Origin: Bradyrhizobium hereditatis
GTDB lineage: Bacteria > Pseudomonadota > Alphaproteobacteria > Rhizobiales > Xanthobacteraceae
NCBI RefSeq assembly: GCF_020329435.1
Contig: NZ_JAGKJK010000003.1
Coordinates: forward strand, 434,001-498,000
Direction of reading: 5' to 3'
DNA: 64,000 nt
Shown: positions 27,456 to 36,946 of the stretch, piece by piece
How the letters are laid out: each line of letters starts with the position of its first letter
Numbering within the stretch: the first letter of the stretch is position 1
Translations under genes and position numbers: made by a program
The notes under the pieces: model-generated
Seen by the model: only the letters and a program-made list of their open reading frames with translations
Told to the model about the DNA's origin: nothing
Databases searched by the model: none

Positions 27456-29093
27456 TCAACTTAAGCGCAGTATGTCGAGTCCAGTTCCGAGCTTTGCACG
27501 CAACGCGGGCGACAGTAACGGTGGCGGCATGCTTTCGACATGGGCCCGCAAGGTCCTTACCGCGCGTAGTCGATCGAATGCGGCGCAGGCAAGCTCAGCG
27601 GCATGCTGACGGTCGTCAACTACCGGGCCGACGGCCTCCACCCCGATACCAAACGTCCGAACGAGCAGATCCTTCAATTCGTCAGAACTAGGCCCCGCAG
27701 CGGCCTCCGTTCCGCCGTAGGCAATCGCAACGGACGGATCCGCCTTCAAGAGGGCAAGCGCATCAATGATGCCGGCGCCAAAGTTCTCGCGATCAAAATC
27801 GCCTGGCACCTGAGCCGTTGCGGCCACGAGCGAGCGAAACAGCCATTGAAGCGAACGGCCTTCGGGCAGCTTCGCAATGAGAGCATCTCGTCCGTGAAAA
27901 GCGAGCCACAGCGCGGCTATACCGGCGGTCAACGCCGTCGCAAACGAGGTGCCCTGCCCGCCGCTCGCGGCGAGCTCGCCGCTCGGATGTTTGGCATCGG
28001 CCCGCAACACGAATTCGGCCGGCGCCGAGAACGCCACTGCTGGCCCGAAGCACGATCCCCTCCACGGTTTGAACGCTTCGTTGATTCCGCCCAGCGCAAT
28101 GACCTCGGCATAGCGAGCAGGCCAGACCACTTCGTTCACGCAATTGCCCGCCGCGGCGAGCACGATGATGTTGTTACGAACAGCCTTTTGGACGGCAGCG
28201 TGGAGCGCGCGACTTGGGATGCCGCCAAGGCTCATTGTGATGACATGGGCGCCTTTCTCAACCGCGTGATTGACGGCCTGTGCGACCGGACTCTGGTCGA
28301 GCACCGAGACGCTTTCGGTGCATCGAATCGGGACGAGGGTTGCAAGCGGTGCCGAACCGGTCATTGCACCCGGCTCGGGGCTTGCTACGACGCTCGCAGT
28401 ACCGGTGCCGTGCCCCGGATTTAGACCAGTTCTCAGAGGATCGATCGGGCGTTCGCCCACCTCAACGAAATTCGCAGAACGAGGGTCGGCGTCAAGGTTG
28501 GGTGGCAGTTCTGCATGCTGTGGCGCTACGCCGGTGTCGGGCTGAAACACCAGCACATCCTTGCCCTTGGCAAGGCGTCCTTCCGAAATCGCAAGCTCCC
28601 AAGCCTGCTTGACCAAGGATTTGTTAATCGCCCAGTTTCGGTCGGCCGGCTTGTCCTTCTCAGAATCGGCCCAGCACCAAAACGTCCAATCAGCGCTTTC
28701 CGGCGCACCTGGATCCGGAGGCTCACAGTCGCAGTCAAAGTAGTTGGTCCCAAGATCGGGCTCGACCGTTTCCGCACCAAGCAGATCACGAAGCCTTGTC
28801 GCCGCTTCAAACAAGTCGGCACGGTCTGGACGCGTGACATGAGGAACGGAAAGGCGCCGAAACTGCGCCAAATCCGATGCATTCGGGAACAACGGAAAGA
28901 CGCTGACCTGGATCGACAGAGCTTGTTGGACGGTACGGACGATGGCCTCGTCGCTGACCGGCTGACGCAGCTCGATCACGAATCGAACCGGGCGCCCGGC
29001 TCCGCTCTGGCCGGCCTGCTCTTGACGCCACGCCGTCAACAACGCCGCCAAGTCGGCATTTTCAACCGCCACTTCAGTCACTGGTAATCTCAC
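27456..29093 (-). CDS. Subtilisin-like serine protease (S8), first gene of the STAND/protease operon
   Basis: This 545-residue protein starts at GTG 29093. Residues 1-175 are a non-catalytic N-terminal region, with Cys-rich NYFDCDCEPPDPG at 118-130 and an FWCW patch. The protease has Asp186 (VLVFQPDTGV), His228 (NPGHGTGTAS), oxyanion Asn317 (VLAAAGNC) and Ser383 (GGQGTSFATAL). The aspartate motif is QPDTG rather than the usual IDTG. No signal peptide is present. It is the promoter-proximal gene of the operon. Residues 470-545 are helical and may bind the other products. The gene is intact. Confidence 0.8.
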   Translation of the reverse strand: MRLPVTEVAVENADLAALLTAWRQEQAGQSGAGRPVRFVIELRQPVSDEAIVRTVQQALSIQVSVFPLFPNASDLAQFRRLSVPHVTRPDRADLFEAATRLRDLLGAETVEPDLGTNYFDCDCEPPDPGAPESADWTFWCWADSEKDKPADRNWAINKSLVKQAWELAISEGRLAKGKDVLVFQPDTGVAPQHAELPPNLDADPRSANFVEVGERPIDPLRTGLNPGHGTGTASVVASPEPGAMTGSAPLATLVPIRCTESVSVLDQSPVAQAVNHAVEKGAHVITMSLGGIPSRALHAAVQKAVRNNIIVLAAAGNCVNEVVWPARYAEVIALGGINEAFKPWRGSCFGPAVAFSAPAEFVLRADAKHPSGELAASGGQGTSFATALTAGIAALWLAFHGRDALIAKLPEGRSLQWLFRSLVAATAQVPGDFDRENFGAGIIDALALLKADPSVAIAYGGTEAAAGPSSDELKDLLVRTFGIGVEAVGPVVDDRQHAAELACAAFDRLRAVRTLRAHVESMPPPLLSPALRAKLGTGLDILRLS

Positions 29094-29989
29094 TAAAAAT
29101 AATTTGGATCAGGCACTCCCAACATATTTCCACGAGTCTCATACAACTTCAAGATGCTCCGACGCGACGAAACTAAGTTGCGTTCCAGCTCCCAAACGTA
29201 CGAGGCGACGGCAACGGCGATGATTTCCAGCAAATTTCAAGGAGAATGGCACAAAAACTGCGCCCTTCCTTCGTGAGCCGCTGCTTGAGCCTGATTACGG
29301 GGTCCGGACCAGAAACGACGTCGCGAAGGCGCAACTAACGAAACCGAAAGACGCTGAAAAATCGAGCTCGGCGAGTTCACGGATGTGCTCAATCGTCCAC
29401 ACGGTCGAGCTCATCGGGGTCCTGAGAACCTTCCGGCACGTCTGTCAAATCGATCGACACCGAACCGAACAACGCTTCGGCTATGGCCCGAAGACCGGCC
29501 GCTGGAAACCGCTGTGATTAAGCTGGCACAGCTTCATTGATGAAGTGGCTGGATCAATTTGTAGGCCGTAGCACTCAAAAGCTTCCGAACGGACCGCATG
29601 CCCTTTTGCTTGCATAGGATCTCTGTTTCATGCTGTTCGAGATTCTCGATCGCGAAAATCGATATCGCCTAGCCCCAGGGTTCAGCGATGCCAACGCAGA
29701 CAGCGCTCCCGCCCTCCCTTGCTCCCCGACTCATCAGTCGCGAGGCTGCCGCCGCTACATCTGCGTGGCACCCGACACGTTTAACGAGATGGTGAAGACG
29801 GAAGCCAAAAAAGTGAAGTCGCGCTTCATTGAACTGAAATTCGAAGGTGGAAGTACAGCCATCGGCGGTAACGGCAGCGGTGCTGCATACGAGTACTAGA
29901 ACATTCATACAACAAACGGTTGAAGCTACTCAGCACTGCGATAACCCCGTCCCATTGCCATTCTTTATTCGTCAGCGGAGGGCTCCGCC
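29094..29989. other. Intergenic stretch between divergent transcription units
   Basis: About 900 bases that hold the promoter of the STAND/protease operon on the left and of the secreted-protein gene on the right. No protein family was recognised. A forward frame of 89 codons (29630-29899) has no ribosome site or motif and is probably not a gene. Confidence 0.5.
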
Positions 29990-30601
29990 ATGATGTGCGC
30001 CCGGATATTGCCTGTTTTTTTATTCGTGCTGTCGGTGACATGGGCTAGCGCAGAGGAAGCGCAAACCGATTTCGTCGCGGCCAACATCAAAGTCGATCCG
30101 GTTATGCAGCCGAAGCAGCCAGGCGACGCCTTCAAGGAATGCGCTAACAACCCGGCATGCAGCGCGGTCCTCAAGGGCGCGGCGTCATATCTCAGTGTGT
30201 CGCCCACCTTGATCACCGCGGTGCTCGCCGTCATTCCGCAGGCCAAGAGAGAGGGCGAAGAAGGGCATTTCACTATCCAGTTGCCGCAGGGATACGTCTA
30301 CTGCCGGGCGTCGATCCGCACCGTGTCTGTGGTTCCGGCGACAGGAGACAGGGCGTCGCTGATGTCCGCGACGACTAACGATCATGGCGTCGGCATCTAC
30401 ACATGGGCCCCGAAACAGGGCGTGGGGCAAGGGAGAAGCTGGGTCGAGGCTGATTATACAGTCTGCGGTGTAAAAACTGACCTTGCCGACAAATACCGCG
30501 CCGAAGGCAAATGCAAACCGCCCGGCAAAAATATCATCAACTGCCGTGGGGCAACGGGCGTCAACCACGGCCTGCCCGCTTGCGGCTCGGTAGATGACTG
30601 A
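29990..30601 (+). CDS. Secreted protein of unknown function (203 aa)
   Basis: The N-terminus MMCARILPVFLFVLSVTWASAEE is a clear Sec signal peptide, with likely cleavage after ASA. The mature part has Cys-containing stretches (KECANNPACSAVLKG, YCRASIRTVSVVPATG, VCGVKTDLADKYRAEGKCKP, INCRG, LPACGS), which could form disulphides in the periplasm. An alternative start one codon later is equally good. No family was recognised. It is convergent with the membrane-protein gene, about 40 bases apart. The gene is intact. Confidence 0.65.
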   Translation: MMCARILPVFLFVLSVTWASAEEAQTDFVAANIKVDPVMQPKQPGDAFKECANNPACSAVLKGAASYLSVSPTLITAVLAVIPQAKREGEEGHFTIQLPQGYVYCRASIRTVSVVPATGDRASLMSATTNDHGVGIYTWAPKQGVGQGRSWVEADYTVCGVKTDLADKYRAEGKCKPPGKNIINCRGATGVNHGLPACGSVDD

Positions 30602-30641
30602 CGACATTATTTGCGACGGTACATCGATCGCGGAAGGCGGC

Positions 30642-31243
30642 CTATTTGAAATAGCGTCCAGGCGCATTGGGCCGCCCAAGCGCAATAATTCCGATCGGCT
30701 CGATCGTGGGAAAGAAGCTCACGCCGTCGGGCTCGGCGATGCGAAAGCGCTCGTGCAAGGCCCCGTCGGCCTGGATGGCCGATGTCATGGAGTGGAAAGT
30801 CAGGTCTTTGAAGACTCCCTGGCGACCGGCATGGACCACAGTTCGTCGATGAAGTGCACCGCGATACACGCGGGCGCGATTATGAAGAGGACATACACAA
30901 ATAGTTTGATCGCTTTCGCGAGGCTGTCGCGCGGGTCCGGCGGATCGACGAATGCGCCGGGGAGTTTGTTGTACCAGGGTAGATTTGCATGGAGGCGCCA
31001 GTGTCGATCCACGATCATAAGTAGGAAATATGAAACGAGCGGTATTGCGAGCACACCGATCAGGATCGCGGAAGCTGTTTTCGAGTGCGGCACGATCTGC
31101 TTGATGATGGGTGCGCCGGTCCGCTCAAGCCAGAACAGATTAAAGAAAAACGAAAACAGGGCCGCGCCGACCACACCATACACTAGCGCCGGACTATCCA
31201 CTTTTTGCCCCTCATCAGGATCGCGCGATTCTTGCATCGGCAA
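30642..31243 (-). pseudogene. Membrane protein with three predicted segments, frameshifted near its C-terminus
   Basis: The first frame (30800-31243) encodes 147 residues with three hydrophobic segments: ALVYGVVGAALFSFFFNLFW, SAILIGVLAIPLVSYFLLMI and IKLFVYVLFIIAPACIAVHF. At about 30820-30826 the reading breaks off, and the next frame carries on sensibly with QGVFKDLTFHSMTSAIQ, FRIAEPDGVSFFPTIEPIG and RPNAPGRYFK to 30642. One missing C in a CC run at that point would restore the frame. No family was recognised. Confidence 0.5.
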
Positions 31244-31491
31244 TGGGATTTGGCAATCGGCTGGTCGTGCTTTTATCGCCGATACCTCTGGGTGTGTTAT
31301 TGATTAGAGCGGCTTGACGGGCCTTAGGAATGAGAGACACAGGTGGGCCTTCGACCGCTCGCCGCGGGCTCGTGGGCGGTCCAGACTGTGCGAGGGGCAC
31401 GCGTGAGCTTAGGGTTTCCCGCGAATGAAGGGTTTTTCGGTCTCTTTTGGCCGGCGAGGATCATGCATCCTTTTCACTCTGAAAGGAGCCC

Positions 31492-32103
31492 GTGTTGATG
31501 ACGATGCAAGACCTGTTAGACAAGATCACACCACTGCCGGGGAGAGTTGTCGATGTCCCAACGGTGCCGCCCATCGAACTGGTGGATTTCGTGGTGCGGT
31601 GGAACCGCGGGCTGCGGCCATGGAAGGCGACGACACTCGCCGGCCTCTCCGGCGTCTCGATCTCGACCGTGGAGCGGATCGAAGGCGGCGAGCGCGTGAG
31701 CGACGACGCTCTGGACAGAATCGCCCGGGCGTTCGGCTATGAGGCGGGATATTTCACGGCGCCGAGGTATCCGACGCCTACGAGGATGATATCGCGCGTC
31801 TGCAAGAAGGGCTCGATCTCGCGTCATTTATGCTGTCGGATATCGCCGAGCCCCCCGCCGTCGGAGCGAGGTCGGCGCGATCTCTACAACGAGATCCTCA
31901 CATGTGTCGGCAACCTCGAGCGGCCGGGGCCTGACCGACCTGTCGGGGGTGATGCCGGCTCCGCAAGAGCGTTTGCCCGGGACTGGAAGTTCGCGGTCGT
32001 CTCGATCTCGCCGCGGCTCACCGACCCCGGCGCGACGAAGCGGCGGCACCTGATGGTCGACCGCCGCGTCGTAGGATTGCCATCAGGGCCAAGGACTACG
32101 TGA
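31492..32103 (+). pseudogene. XRE-family HTH regulator, frameshifted
   Basis: A good ribosome site (GAAAGGAG at about 31480-31487) precedes GTG 31492. Residues about 25-85 form an HTH (TLAGLSGVSISTVERIEGG, DDALDRIARAFGYEAGYFT). Near 31757 a one-base loss moves the sensible reading to another frame (AEVSDAYEDDIARLQEGLDL), and further down a third frame gives FAVVSISPRLTDPGATKRRH and VDRRVVGLPSG. It is therefore a broken DNA-binding protein with a C-terminal domain; its last bases overlap the end of the AbiJ-like gene. Confidence 0.55.
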
Positions 32104-32755
32104 CGCGCCTGCCTCTTCGGCCAGCGAGAATTGCAAGCATATTGACGACCGACCAGGTTCCTTCGGCGCACAATGCAGCGGTTCTGAAATCGGCGAACCG
32201 CTTATGCTGCAGCGCCAACGCCAGGCGGACCGCCGCCTTGGCGTGAGCGCGCGCTTCTTCGTTGCTCGAACCTTTCAGCTCCGCTTCGAAAATCGCCTCG
32301 AGCATCCGCTTGGCATCGGTATCGCTCGGGGTCTTGTCGTCGATAAGCGGATGCCGGGCGGGATCATAATGCTCTTGCGCGACGGAGATCAGCACCTCGC
32401 GGCAGAGGAGCCCGACGGCCTGATATTGCTCCTCCGTCTCGGCGCCATCGAGCCGGAGCCGCATCTCCTGGAGCTGGCGGTCGACTTTCTGCCACCCGGT
32501 CGGCTGCTCGAAGACAACCGCGCGGCGGGCGGATTGCGCGACAAAGATCGGCCTGCCGGAAATGGTCTTTCCGGGGACGATCTGATAGCCGTCAGGTGTC
32601 AGCGCCTCGTTGTAGCCGCGCACGAGCATTGACACTGCATCGTCTGCAGGCCGCACGACCGGGTGTACAGTCTCGCAGAGAAAGCGGAGAAACTCTGCGT
32701 CCGGTCCATACATCAGATGAACCGTCGATCGTAGAATACCCAGTCTGAATCCCAA
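32096..32755 (-). CDS. AbiJ-like abortive infection protein, downstream frame (C-terminal part)
   Basis: The sensible reading begins at LMYGPDAEFLRFLCETVHP and continues VVRPADDAVSMLVRGYNEAL and LTPDGYQIVPGKTISGRPIF. It then becomes helical to the end, with KAAVRLALALQHKRFADFRT near 180, as in Abi/HEPN-type C-termini. It is the second half of the gene starting at 32988; one C lost in TTCATC-CTGATG at about 32711-32720 separates the frames. The resulting TGATG overlap could allow reinitiation at ATG, so two polypeptides might still be made. The family assignment is from recalled motif style. Confidence 0.5.
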   Translation of the reverse strand: MGFRLGILRSTVHLMYGPDAEFLRFLCETVHPVVRPADDAVSMLVRGYNEALTPDGYQIVPGKTISGRPIFVAQSARRAVVFEQPTGWQKVDRQLQEMRLRLDGAETEEQYQAVGLLCREVLISVAQEHYDPARHPLIDDKTPSDTDAKRMLEAIFEAELKGSSNEEARAHAKAAVRLALALQHKRFADFRTAALCAEGTWSVVNMLAILAGRRGRRVT

Positions 32756-32988
32756 TCGCTATTGCGCACACAATGCTGATAGATGTCGCCGGCGGCGTCT
32801 TGGTAGCGACGGTCGAACGATGGCAGCTTCGATAAATCGTAAATTCTTGCCAGGAATTCGTCGTCCTGCAGCCGGCCGGCCCAGCTTACTTTGACAATGC
32901 TGAAATGATCGACAATGGTGCGGCGCGTAACCTCCGAGATCTCCTTTGGAGCTTCTTCCGCATCGTAGGTCATCGATGTTTTGTCCAT
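32713..32988 (-). CDS. AbiJ-like N-terminal domain, upstream frame (91 aa)
   Basis: This 91-codon frame, ISEVTRRTIVDHFSIVKVSW and FLARIYDLSKLPSFDRRYQD and WDSDWVFYDRRFI, has the ordered motifs (TRRxI, LPSxDxRY, DI-x-QH, DWVF) of an AbiJ N-terminal domain found in abortive-infection proteins. It stops at a TGA created by a one-base loss, and the rest of the protein follows in the next frame. It starts five bases after the stop of the TIR gene, so the two form one operon. Confidence 0.5.
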   Translation of the reverse strand: MDKTSMTYDAEEAPKEISEVTRRTIVDHFSIVKVSWAGRLQDDEFLARIYDLSKLPSFDRRYQDAAGDIYQHCVRNSDWDSDWVFYDRRFI

Positions 32989-32993
32989 AGTGA

Positions 32994-33872
32994 CTAGGCC
33001 GGCGCGAGCACAGCCAAGCGCTCGCAGATGAATTGTGCGATCTGCGACGGGCTGAACCTGCGCGCGTCGACGTAGCCGTCGGTCTTGAAAATGCCATCGA
33101 CAGCGCCGTCGTCGGTTCGCACGAACATTATGCGGGCATTGCCGCGCTCCATAATAATCTCCCTGATCGCCCTGAACTCAATGCCGCACCAGTCCTTCCT
33201 TTGGTAGTCGGCCCCGAGGAACACGACGATCAGCTTCGAGCGGCGCCGATAGATCTCTTGCAGCAATGTGTCGAGCGACGGCCGTGCCAGTTGCGACACG
33301 TAGTTGCTGTCGTAGAAGTAGGAGTTCGGCCCGATTCTTCTCTCCAGCTCGCGCGCGACTTGCTCGACGATTGCCCTCACCTCTCCTGGAAAAGAAAGCG
33401 CCACGTCGAAATTATGTCTGTTTATATCGACGGTCTTGGTCGCCTGCCCGGTCCATGACGGCAGCGTAATGCGCCGCGCGGTATGCAATTCCTTCGCAAG
33501 GTTGACGTCCTTGACCGCCCAATGCGTTCGGTTCATCTCCCATTTGCCAATATCGAGCTCGAAGGTGAGCTGTTCCAAATCGTCCGCGGACAGAAAGGAA
33601 TCGATCGGCTGAAGCTCGTATTCGATGCGCACCTGCCCCTGCCGTTTGGCGATATCACGGATCAGGCCGAAATTCGGCGCGAGCTGGTTGAATGCTTCAT
33701 AGGCGAAGATACATGGCAGCCGCTTGAGTTCCGAGACCGCGGCTTCGTCGAGCGCTCCGAACCGCTCGGTGATCGCGTTTTCGGTGTATTCGCGGACACA
33801 GCGCGAGAATTCGATGTGCCAGGGCTCGCCATTCCAGGCCTCGGCATTGGAGGAAACAAGGAGATTGTACAT
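32994..33872 (-). CDS. TIR-domain protein
   Basis: This 292-residue protein has a TIR domain at residues 153-285: FDVALSFPGEVRAIVEQVAR, SYFYDSNYVSQL, SKLIVVFLGADYQRKDWCG and Glu232 in IEFRAIREI, which is where TIR NADases place their catalytic Glu. Residues 1-145 are an unassigned N-terminal domain (AVSELKRLPCIFAYEAFN). Bacterial TIR proteins of this kind cleave NAD+ after phage sensing. The AbiJ-like gene lies downstream in the same operon. No signal peptide. Intact. Confidence 0.8.
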   Translation of the reverse strand: MYNLLVSSNAEAWNGEPWHIEFSRCVREYTENAITERFGALDEAAVSELKRLPCIFAYEAFNQLAPNFGLIRDIAKRQGQVRIEYELQPIDSFLSADDLEQLTFELDIGKWEMNRTHWAVKDVNLAKELHTARRITLPSWTGQATKTVDINRHNFDVALSFPGEVRAIVEQVARELERRIGPNSYFYDSNYVSQLARPSLDTLLQEIYRRRSKLIVVFLGADYQRKDWCGIEFRAIREIIMERGNARIMFVRTDDGAVDGIFKTDGYVDARRFSPSQIAQFICERLAVLAPA

Positions 33873-34313
33873 CGAGACGACCGTTGTTGCCGGTTTGGGG
33901 ATTGGGCTTGGTGCTTGGAGGCGTCACCGGGGGGTCTTATCGGAATTTTCACGCCCGCGCACTGATTCGATAGTCCAAGCTTCGACGAAGACGAACAGAA
34001 ATCTCCGCTGAGGCCGTTCGGCTGAGGCGTTCGGCAAGGACAAGCGCAGATCGCCAGTGGCCTATTAGGGGTCAAATAGCCCATCGAGTCCGGGCCATTC
34101 GTCAGAACCCGCCCGGCTCTCGCGCTGATGATCGCCGGAGCGATTGGCGCCCGCCAGCGGCACGATACCGTAGGGCACAAAGAGCATGGCGACAGATCTC
34201 CAGCCTTGGGTTTGAAGCATGGCAGCGGCCCGCGCATTACCGGAGGCCTCAAGCGTGTCGCGCGGCACTTTTCTCTAGCCGCACGGATTTGGCCAAGCTC
34301 TTGATCTTTACCA
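33873..34313. other. Intergenic stretch with one short reverse frame
   Basis: A reverse frame of 67 codons (34065-34268, MPRDTLEASGNARAAAMLQT) has a hydrophobic centre but no family match and no clear ribosome site. The rest is the upstream region of the TIR operon and the tail of the restriction gene. No certain gene. Confidence 0.4.
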
Positions 34314-34949
34314 CTAAGCGACGAAAATGTGATGGATGAGAAAAGCGCCTAGGGTTCCGCCGCGCTGGTGTGGTGTCTCACGCATGTGCGGATTTGTTGG
34401 TTCTATGGATGAGGGCGTGAGCCGCACCGGTTGCGTCGTCCCGAGGTCAGTCGCGTGACGAACGATGGCCGCTAAAACGTTGCCGATGGCAGCATCGACT
34501 TTGCCGTCGAGTACATACCCCAGCATCCCTCCATGGCGCACCACGGCACCATATTGCCCGGTCACGAACCGCATCATACCAAAGACAACGTACTCGTTTG
34601 CGTAGGTTCGAACGCCGGGATTTTGTGGAACGTTGAGGCGCTTACATTCTAGGCAAAAATAAACGTCCTCGCGGTTCACGAGCGGAGAAAACGCAATATC
34701 AAGCCTTCCCTGATCTTGGCCTGCAGCCGGTTCAAGCTCGACCATCTGTGTATCAATCCGGAAGGGCAAGTCGCTGGCATTCCGATTCTGTCTAAGTACC
34801 TTGCAAAAGGCCTCGGTCGCGGGATCTTCCAATGCGTCAGGTGCTAAGGGCGGCATGGCTCGCCATGAGGCGGCAACCAGCTGAAAAATATTGGGAAGGA
34901 GCGAGTCAATGAGGCCGATCCACTGTGAAGGATTACCGACAACAGTCAT
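34314..34949 (-). CDS. Probable PD-(D/E)xK restriction endonuclease
   Basis: This 211-residue protein has the acidic motif LDIAFSPLVNREDVYFCLECK (shown as LDIAFSP then YFCLECKRLN, about residues 83-104), the D-x(n)-ExK arrangement of PD-(D/E)xK nucleases. Its start at 34949 overlaps the stop of the methyltransferase gene by ATGA, so the two are translationally coupled as a restriction-modification pair. C-terminal residues (HMRETPHQRGGTLGAFLIHH) are unassigned. The recognition site cannot be deduced. Confidence 0.65.
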   Translation of the reverse strand: MTVVGNPSQWIGLIDSLLPNIFQLVAASWRAMPPLAPDALEDPATEAFCKVLRQNRNASDLPFRIDTQMVELEPAAGQDQGRLDIAFSPLVNREDVYFCLECKRLNVPQNPGVRTYANEYVVFGMMRFVTGQYGAVVRHGGMLGYVLDGKVDAAIGNVLAAIVRHATDLGTTQPVRLTPSSIEPTNPHMRETPHQRGGTLGAFLIHHIFVA

Positions 34950-36946
34950 GCCATGACCCGGTGGCTATGCATCAGAATCGTCCCAGCAATCTCGTCCGCG
35001 TCGTTGAGTGCGGCCGTCTCGGTCCAATAACGATGACCAATGCTTTTGAGCAAATACAGCTTGTCCTGGTCGAATACAGTAATGCCGCGAGCGGCGGTCA
35101 CGGCCCGCTCAATCGGATTGGCTGCCTGTCGCAATCGGTAAAAAGTGTGCAACACGTCCGCTTCCACCGGTTGGGCCAAAGCATCTGAGCGAGGCGACTT
35201 GCGCAATACCGCGATACCGATTCCTAATTGGTCTGAAGCCACGGCGAAGCCTGTCACGATGTACTCGGTTCCTCGTACCCAGCTATTCAAAGTTTCGCAT
35301 AGTCGCCGGGTGTAGAGATCGCGTTGCTGTCTCGTCGAATGCGCTACCGTCGGCACCGGCATCTTGGCCTTCGTAGGCTGGATGCTGGGGATGACGACGT
35401 TTACTGTGTCGGACAGAAGAACTTGTTCGTTTGGCTGGATGTCGAAATAACTCTCAATCAAAGGATCAATCGCAGCACTGGCAGCAGCGACGGCGCTGTC
35501 GCGAAGGATAAGATTTTCCATTGCGCGCCTTGTATGGGTAGCGATTAGGCGCGCAACTTCGGCGACGATCTCGTTGTGCCGGGACGACTCTTTGAAGTCT
35601 TCAGGAAAAGGCATTGGTAAGCGGAGGATTTCTTCGACATGTCCTTCCGGACGGTACATCCCCCAGCTCGCTGCGGTATGAAACATATAGTATTTCGCGA
35701 GTCGCGAACGTAAGTAGGCAGCGAGGAACATGAGAAGCGTGCGGTGCTTGTCGGGGCCGTGGATGCCCCTCAAGGCGTGTCGAAAGCTCACCGGAAAATC
35801 GCAGAAGGCAATTCGCTGGAAGCCCTTTGTGATCAAAACGTGAGGCGCATTGAAAATTTCGGTGCTGGTATTGGATCGGCTCCGAACTGTGACATTGGCT
35901 GAGCGGAGCGTTTTGCATTCTTCCGGTAGCAGGAAGAGATCGATCGCCGGGCTCGTCGCATCGATGAAGAGCTTCGACGGCAGCCGCACCACTTTCGCTT
36001 TCTTTGGATCATCGTTCTCTCCGAGCGGTTGGAATCCTTCAGCCATCACCCACGGTTTGTCGCCCCCCTCACGTGGACTCTTCACGCGATCGCGCAGCCG
36101 CGAATAAAGGGATAGGCGATCGATCAGCCGCAGGTCGCGTGGCGTTGCCCAAAAATGTTGTTTCCAAGTCTGCGGCGCGTCGGGACCGTCTAAATCCTTC
36201 ACCAATTCGGCCAGCGAAATGGACGAGCGATCGATTGGCGAAACAGAGATGATTTCCGCCTGTGTTGCGGCCCAATCGACTTTGGGGGCGAGATATTCAA
36301 TTTTGCTGTTAAGGCTCGTCGGGCGCTCAGGCCGGTACCGGACGACGATCGCTGGGTGGATGGCCTTCTCGAAAAGGAAGAGCCGATAGTCGGCGAGGTT
36401 GAGGACCCTTGCGACGCCATGCTCCGTGAGCCAGGCCTTTTGGAACGCAACTGCTTTGCCGCCGTGATTGAACAAGGTGCCGTGAGGCAGAACGAAGCAA
36501 ACGCACCCCTCTTCCCTGACCGCTTTTGCAGCCTTCCAGACAAAAGCGGCAGCGATTTGTTTATCCGGAAGCGGCTTCCCATTTTCGGCGCACCAACGTC
36601 CTGCAGGCGTGTCGGGCCCCGCAATACTGCCCCACGGAGGATTGCCGACAACAACCGACGGGACCGCAGAAAGCTTGAGGTTGGACGAGAAGAAGTCCAC
36701 GCATTGAATGTTTGGCGTTTGATTGGGTGCATCCGAAGAGACGAGATGAGGTAGAGCACGGCCCTTGCCCTGCAGGTCCCGGATGTCCCGGGGGGTCAGC
36801 TGATCGAGGTAAGCAAGATAGAGGCTAAACGCCGTGATGCGGCAAGCTGTGGGGTTGATATCAACGCCAAACAAGCTGTCGGTCAGAGCTGCATCAGCTC
36901 TTTTGCCCGTCGATCGTTCCTCGCGTTCGGATTGGCAAACTTCCAC
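34946..36946 (-). CDS. N6-adenine DNA methyltransferase, C-terminal part (downstream frame)
   Basis: The sensible reading begins at about LTDSLFGVDINPTACRITAF and contains the catalytic motif IV VVGNPPWGSIAGPD (about residue 100) of amino-methyltransferases. The remainder is the target-recognition region with DVLHTFYRLRQAA near the end. It continues the methyltransferase start at 38040 in another frame; one C lost in CAGCTC-CTGACC at about 36883-36890 would join them. The first 20 residues of this open frame are probably not native. It overlaps the restriction gene by four bases. Confidence 0.65.
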   Translation of the reverse strand: MEVCQSEREERSTGKRADAALTDSLFGVDINPTACRITAFSLYLAYLDQLTPRDIRDLQGKGRALPHLVSSDAPNQTPNIQCVDFFSSNLKLSAVPSVVVGNPPWGSIAGPDTPAGRWCAENGKPLPDKQIAAAFVWKAAKAVREEGCVCFVLPHGTLFNHGGKAVAFQKAWLTEHGVARVLNLADYRLFLFEKAIHPAIVVRYRPERPTSLNSKIEYLAPKVDWAATQAEIISVSPIDRSSISLAELVKDLDGPDAPQTWKQHFWATPRDLRLIDRLSLYSRLRDRVKSPREGGDKPWVMAEGFQPLGENDDPKKAKVVRLPSKLFIDATSPAIDLFLLPEECKTLRSANVTVRSRSNTSTEIFNAPHVLITKGFQRIAFCDFPVSFRHALRGIHGPDKHRTLLMFLAAYLRSRLAKYYMFHTAASWGMYRPEGHVEEILRLPMPFPEDFKESSRHNEIVAEVARLIATHTRRAMENLILRDSAVAAASAAIDPLIESYFDIQPNEQVLLSDTVNVVIPSIQPTKAKMPVPTVAHSTRQQRDLYTRRLCETLNSWVRGTEYIVTGFAVASDQLGIGIAVLRKSPRSDALAQPVEADVLHTFYRLRQAANPIERAVTAARGITVFDQDKLYLLKSIGHRYWTETAALNDADEIAGTILMHSHRVMA

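Noticed and set aside
29630..29899. Forward 89-codon frame
   Set aside because: No ribosome site, no signal peptide and no family motif; the neighbouring secreted-protein gene has a clear start of its own.
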